Shown piece by piece: positions 59,985-64,000 of a DNA stretch of 64,000 bases (its first letter is position 1; each line of letters starts with the position of its first letter). The notes beneath the pieces are model-generated. The model had not been told where the DNA came from and searched no databases. It was given only the letters and a program-made list of their open reading frames with translations. Source of the DNA: Aurantiochytrium sp. KH105 (taxonomy: Eukaryota; Sar; Bigyra; Thraustochytrida; Thraustochytriidae); assembly GCA_003116975.1 (NCBI GenBank), contig BGKB01000134.1, positions 124,001 to 188,000 on the forward strand, given 5' to 3'. A program made the position numbers and the translations under genes.

Positions 59985-60685
59985 AATACATAATTTCAGA
60001 TAAACTGATGACTTTTTCTGCCGTTCTGACGAATGTCAACAGACTACAACCAGCGCAGAGCTACTCTCTTTCAAAGCGTGGAGGAGAAGCGCGAAGCTGC
60101 CACTTCTCGGCCATCGTGGCGAGAGTCGAACGTGACCAGAGGCGCCGATACCGTCGAGATGCTTGGCTACTGCCAGCGCATTTCTTCGACACGAACATCT
60201 CATACTTTGCAGTTTGTCGTGCAAATATGCGCTGCGATGGCGGCCGTTCGCTTGACAGACATCCTTTTGGCCTGGTTGTTCAGGTTGATGATTTGCTTGG
60301 TGAGCTTCTGCACCACGTGTCCTGAAGATCTGCAGCATCTATTGACACGCGCGCGCGGGGTGCAAAAATTTTCCGCTCATGTCGCGTAATTTCCGGCTCG
60401 TCCAACACGCCTGCGAGCCCGCTCTTCTGCATCGTGCTCGTGATTTACATTTCAAGAGATGGCGGCATGCGTTTTTGGATTGGAAGAAGGCTGCGCGCGA
60501 GTGCTGGAATCATTCCAAGGCTGCTTTTGGCATTGGACGGTCTTAGGCAGGACCTAAGCACGTCGCAACTGCGCAGGAAATTTGAATAAGTCATATTTGC
60601 TTTGGCAAAATTTCATTGCCCGCGAATTACGTTTTTCTTTTGCCTCAAAGGCACGCGAGCTTTTGCAGCGGAGTCCGACATGCCA
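59985..60685. other. Convergent 3' intergenic region
   Basis: About 700 bp between the golgin-like gene and the TPR gene. No gene or RNA gene is recognised. Confidence 0.55.
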
Positions 60686-62971
60686 TCATCGCCCTTTTTT
60701 AATGCGCGTGATTCTCATGTTGTGGAGCGTGACCGCCACTGAGGGATGCCGGTCACCAAGACTCTCCTTGAAAATCGACAGCGCTTCCTTGTAGTACGCC
60801 AAGGCCTCCTCGTAGCGGCCTTGTGAATAGTACACGATGGCGATGTTGAAGAGCGTTTGCGCCACATCGGGATGCCGGTCGCCAAGGGCCTCCTTGGAAA
60901 TCGACAGCGCTTCCTCGTAGTTCGCCAAGGCCTTCTCGTAGCGACCTTGTCGTCGGTACACGATGGCGTTGTTGTTGAGCGTGGACGCAACATTAGGATG
61001 CCGGTCGCCAAGGGCCTCCTTGCGAATCGACAGCGCTTTCTCGAAGTACGCCAAGGCCTCCTCGTAGCGGCCTTGATCGGCATACACGTCGGCGATGTTT
61101 TTGAGCGTGGTCGCCACATCGGAATGCCGGTCGCCAAGGGCCTCCTTGGAAATCGACAGCGCTTCCTCGTAGTACGCCAAGGCCTTCTCGTTTTGGCGTT
61201 GATCGGCATACATTAAGGCGATGTTGTTGAGCGTTTGTGCCACATCGGGATGCCGGTCGCCAAGGGCCTCCTTGCCAATCGACAGCGCTTTCTCGTAGTA
61301 CGCCAAGGCCTCCTCGTAGCGGCCTTGATCGTCATACACGCCGGCGATGTTGTTGAGCGTCTTCGCCACATCAGGATGCCGGTCGCCAAGGGCCTCCTTC
61401 TTCATCGACAGCGCTTCCTCGTAGTACGCCAAGGCCTCCTCGTAGTGGCCTTGTGAATAATACACGCCGGCGATGTTGTTGAGCGTGTTCGCCACTTCGG
61501 GATGCCGGTCGCCAAGGGCCTCCTTGCGAATCGACAGCGCTTCCTCGTGGTACGCCAAGGCCTCCTCGTAGCGGCCCTGATCGTTATACACGTTGGCGAT
61601 GTTGTTGAGCGTGGTCGCCACATCGGGATGCCGGTCGTGAAGGGCCTCCTTGCAAATCGATAGCGCTTCATCGTAGTTCGCCAAGGCCTTCTCGTAGCGG
61701 CCTTGTCGTCGGTACACGTTGGTGATGTTGTTGAGCGTGGTCACCACTGAGGGATGCCGGTCGCTAAGGACCTCCTTGCGAATCGAGAGCGCTTCCTCGT
61801 AGCACGCCAAGGCTTTATCGAATGAGCTCTGGCTGAAAAAAAGAACCCCCGCACTGCAAAGAATATCCGCCAGGCCTTCTCCGTCTTCTCGCTGTCGCGA
61901 CTTGTCGACTGCTTGTCGAGCCATTTGCATATGCCACTCTCGCACACGGTCGTTCACCACCGTATTCAGCGTTGTAAAGTCCCCGTCGATATCTTTGACA
62001 GCAGCGTCAATCATCTTCTTATCTTCAGCTTTGTGGCACTTCGCGTTGCGCATATCATTGTTGTCTGCCATGATCTTGGCGATCTCCGAAGGGTTCTTAC
62101 GAAGTTGCTTCTCGAAGCCCTCCTCCTCACCGGTTGTAATAACAATCTGCAGAGGCCGATCGGCCTTTACGGCTCCCAGCACCTCCCACACGCACCACGC
62201 GCGCTGCAGAGGAGCTGGTATGTCCCAGCGGTCAAAAACCACCACCAACTCCTCAAACTTGGCAATGGCGCGATGAAGACCAGCCGTCATGTACTCCTCA
62301 TAGGCCTTTTTCGTTTCATCGGGCATACCTTCGTCACGACGTGTGAGTTCCGGCTGGTTGGCGCTGAAGATGTCGAGCCACACAAAGGCGGACTCTGCCT
62401 TATCGCCAAAGTGGGCTTCCATCGCAGTGACGAGATCTCTGAAGCTTTTTGCACGCGCCTGGCTCACAAATGTGCCCTGGAACTCGCCACCCACATCAGC
62501 ATCGTCAAGATGGTGGAGGTAGATTTGCTTGTCGTTTGTAATCAGTGCAGGAACTACGTACTGCGCAATGTCCTCGGTGGCCCAGTCACGGCGTTCTTTC
62601 ACTTTCGCGTCTTCGCCGGGAACGAACGTGACTTGCTCATCGGCGTAGTAGACGCGGCCTTTGCGTGAGCCATCATCGTTTTCCTCAAGGGCCTCTATAG
62701 TTGTTCCTGCGGTGATCTTTTCGGAGAGGTCTCGCGTGGCTTCAAAGAGCTCGACGTCTGGGACAAGGTCGCCACGAATCACGCCTTCGTAGATATTCTT
62801 GACGGCGCGAAAGGAGATGCTGCGAGGATCGATGATGGCGCGGGCCTCGGCTGGGAACACCTCGTCTCCCGAGCTGCTCTTGTCGCTCGCGACGAGCTTG
62901 CGTTCGGCTTCTTGAACAACTTCAGGGCTCGGCGCAAGAGGGAGGGAGTGAGTGTCCACGAGGGTCGCCAT
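60686..62971 (-). CDS. TIR-like plus kinesin-light-chain-type TPR protein
   Basis: A 761-residue protein. Residues 1-130 are a charged, unrecognised head. About 140-330 is a TIR-like domain: IYLHHLDDADVGGEF, then FVWLDIFSANQPE, VVVFDRWDIPAPLQRAWCVWE and LQIVITTGEEEGFEK. This WxDIFxxNQ/RAWCVWE pattern recurs in protist and algal proteins joined to TPRs. About 372-761 holds nine full 42-residue TPRs plus a partial tenth, each like TLNNIAxVYxxQGRYEEALA ending in KEALGDRHPDVA, the kinesin-light-chain subtype. Repeats are close to identical in DNA. Such proteins are suspected intracellular sensors or scaffolds; no function is shown here. The first Met is used. Confidence 0.78.
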   Translation of the reverse strand: MATLVDTHSLPLAPSPEVVQEAERKLVASDKSSSGDEVFPAEARAIIDPRSISFRAVKNIYEGVIRGDLVPDVELFEATRDLSEKITAGTTIEALEENDDGSRKGRVYYADEQVTFVPGEDAKVKERRDWATEDIAQYVVPALITNDKQIYLHHLDDADVGGEFQGTFVSQARAKSFRDLVTAMEAHFGDKAESAFVWLDIFSANQPELTRRDEGMPDETKKAYEEYMTAGLHRAIAKFEELVVVFDRWDIPAPLQRAWCVWEVLGAVKADRPLQIVITTGEEEGFEKQLRKNPSEIAKIMADNNDMRNAKCHKAEDKKMIDAAVKDIDGDFTTLNTVVNDRVREWHMQMARQAVDKSRQREDGEGLADILCSAGVLFFSQSSFDKALACYEEALSIRKEVLSDRHPSVVTTLNNITNVYRRQGRYEKALANYDEALSICKEALHDRHPDVATTLNNIANVYNDQGRYEEALAYHEEALSIRKEALGDRHPEVANTLNNIAGVYYSQGHYEEALAYYEEALSMKKEALGDRHPDVAKTLNNIAGVYDDQGRYEEALAYYEKALSIGKEALGDRHPDVAQTLNNIALMYADQRQNEKALAYYEEALSISKEALGDRHSDVATTLKNIADVYADQGRYEEALAYFEKALSIRKEALGDRHPNVASTLNNNAIVYRRQGRYEKALANYEEALSISKEALGDRHPDVAQTLFNIAIVYYSQGRYEEALAYYKEALSIFKESLGDRHPSVAVTLHNMRITRIKKGR
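60720..61860 (-). repeat. 126-bp tandem coding repeats (TPR)
   Basis: Nine consecutive 126-bp units encoding TPRs, each containing GATGCCGGTCGCCAAGGGCC (plus strand) or a one- to three-base variant. Homogeneity suggests ongoing unequal exchange or conversion. Confidence 0.93.
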
Positions 62972-64000
62972 CCTCCAAACGAACCGCCTCGAGCTGTCGC
63001 TGGCTCAGGCGCTGGCTCAGGCGCTGGCTCAGGCGCTCGCTCAGGCGCTGGCTCCGGTCCCTGCTCAGGCGCGGCGTGCGCTTGGCGTCGGGCATCGAGG
63101 CGTCGCGCGAGTTCCTGGTTTGCTTCGGCAGCGGGCAGCAGGCAGCGAGAGCTCGAGAAGTGAACTTGTCGAGGAGAATGGGGGGAAGATAGACCGGGAC
63201 GCCGCACGAGGTGCGTCGGAGAATAGACATTGAAAAGGCTATTGACTCGTAGTGGTGGCTCTTGCAAACGTTAAGATATGCGAACCTGCCCGTGACGCCG
63301 AGTAGAAGGGCAACGATGTGGGTGATGAACAGGTAGTCGACGTGGCATGGCTGGAGGACTCTCGTCGCTCGAGTAGGCGCCAGTTTATGTCTTTACAAAT
63401 CGACAACAGGTTAAAGATCCAAAAATTACGAAAGGATCTTACTATTTCTTCGACTTTAATGTGGGCGTGTTTCTTTCGTTCATGACATTGCCATGATGAA
63501 CCCAGTCAGCATATTACGTTTGTCCAAGGCCTTTTTGCTTATGATTATGCCTGTCTCGATGAGCTCGTTGAGCTCATCTGATAACGAGGGCATGGTGCCA
63601 GGCATGACACCATGACAATTGCCCAATCTTCGGCAATAGGCGTGATCCGCCTGCCGGTGTTCCCAAAGGAGACTACATACCTTTAACTTTCGCATAGCCC
63701 GAAAGTTGGTGCCCACGAGGAAAGTGCGGATGATGTAATTTCGCGGGGGGGAAGGGTTAGTATCGCATCCGATTCGTGCATGCTAGACTTCCTGTAGTAA
63801 ATCTACATGACGCCCCCAAGATCCTCCAATAGCAAGGGTGAAAGATGGCATCGTACGTGGGCCCGACAAACCAGCGGCGAGCTCGTTGGCAACTCGCGCC
63901 GAGGACTCCCCTTCCACGTGCAAGACAAGGACGCGCTGTGCAGCCTAAACCTTGCCGCCGCTGCCGTTGCTCGAGCGCAAATCCGAATGCAGCGCCCTTG
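62972..64000. other. Right-edge intergenic region
   Basis: About 1 kb with the TPR gene promoter and a 12-bp repeat (63000-63060). Beyond 63240 it is AT-richer with only short frames. A 78-codon frame on the minus strand (63480-63716) has no recognisable domain. The last 100 bases are GC-rich and might enter another gene outside the window. Confidence 0.5.
63000..63060. repeat. 12-bp GCTGGCTCAGGC tandem repeat
   Basis: About five units of GCTGGCTCAGGC with single-base variants, about 30-90 bp upstream of the TPR gene ATG. Confidence 0.9.

Noticed and set aside
63480..63716. 78-codon minus-strand frame near the right edge
   Set aside because: Plausible composition but no recognisable domain, no context and short; cannot be supported as a gene.
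1..64000. tRNA, rRNA, CRISPR or bacterial operon features
   Set aside because: No cloverleaf with a GTTCRANNC loop, no rRNA core sequence and no spaced short repeats were seen; gene structure is eukaryotic.

Overview
The window looks like nuclear DNA of a GC-rich eukaryotic microbe with compact, apparently intronless genes. The best fit is a stramenopile protist of the thraustochytrid (labyrinthulomycete) type. Evidence seen directly: long uninterrupted ORFs with eukaryotic architectures (golgin-like tail-anchored coiled coil, FAAH-type amidase, PIS-type CDP-alcohol transferase, mitochondrial E3 dehydrogenase, C-terminal SKL peroxisomal signals), no operon logic or ribosome-binding sites, and many microsatellites. 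The taxon is an inference; no rRNA or marker gene is present.

Layout. 0-5.6 kb: three paralogous sulfotransferase-like P-loop membrane or secreted proteins, two on the minus strand and one on the plus strand, with an ankyrin-repeat remnant between them. 5.8-6.4 kb: phosphatidylinositol synthase. 7.2-10.6 kb: an unusual tyrosinase / peptidoglycan-binding / matrixin-type metallopeptidase fusion. 10.9-23.6 kb: five tandem, same-strand acyl-CoA-synthetase-like genes, all ending in SKL or AKL, i.e. a peroxisomal fatty-acid activation cluster grown by tandem duplication. 24.6-26.1 kb: an ATP-grasp ligase. 28.4-33.2 kb: an accessory segment with a Tc1/IS630-like DDE transposase next to a PD-(D/E)XK nuclease plus degenerate-kinase protein that resembles Crinkler-type effectors. 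33.2-39.1 kb: a gene-poor, repeat-rich stretch. 39.1-44.4 kb: three secreted cysteine-rich (TIL-like) proteins, two of them clear duplicates, and a ~120-bp minisatellite. 44.8-53.2 kb: housekeeping genes (pterin carbinolamine dehydratase, dihydrolipoamide dehydrogenase, cytochrome b5 reductase-like, FAAH-like amidase, a four-helix membrane protein). 53.8-60.0 kb: a 2,053-residue golgin-like protein. 60.7-63.0 kb: a TIR-like plus kinesin-light-chain-type TPR protein with near-identical repeats.

Functional themes. Lipid metabolism recurs: five peroxisomal acyl-CoA synthetases, PI synthase, fatty acid amide hydrolase and a b5 reductase-like electron donor. Secretory or extracellular proteins recur too (sulfotransferase-like, TIL-like). 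Three divergent promoter regions share a GTTTGCCCYACTTGCG motif, iterated at about 22 bp in two of them. Many genes carry a short microsatellite immediately upstream of the chosen ATG. All identifications come from reading motifs by eye; no database search was run.
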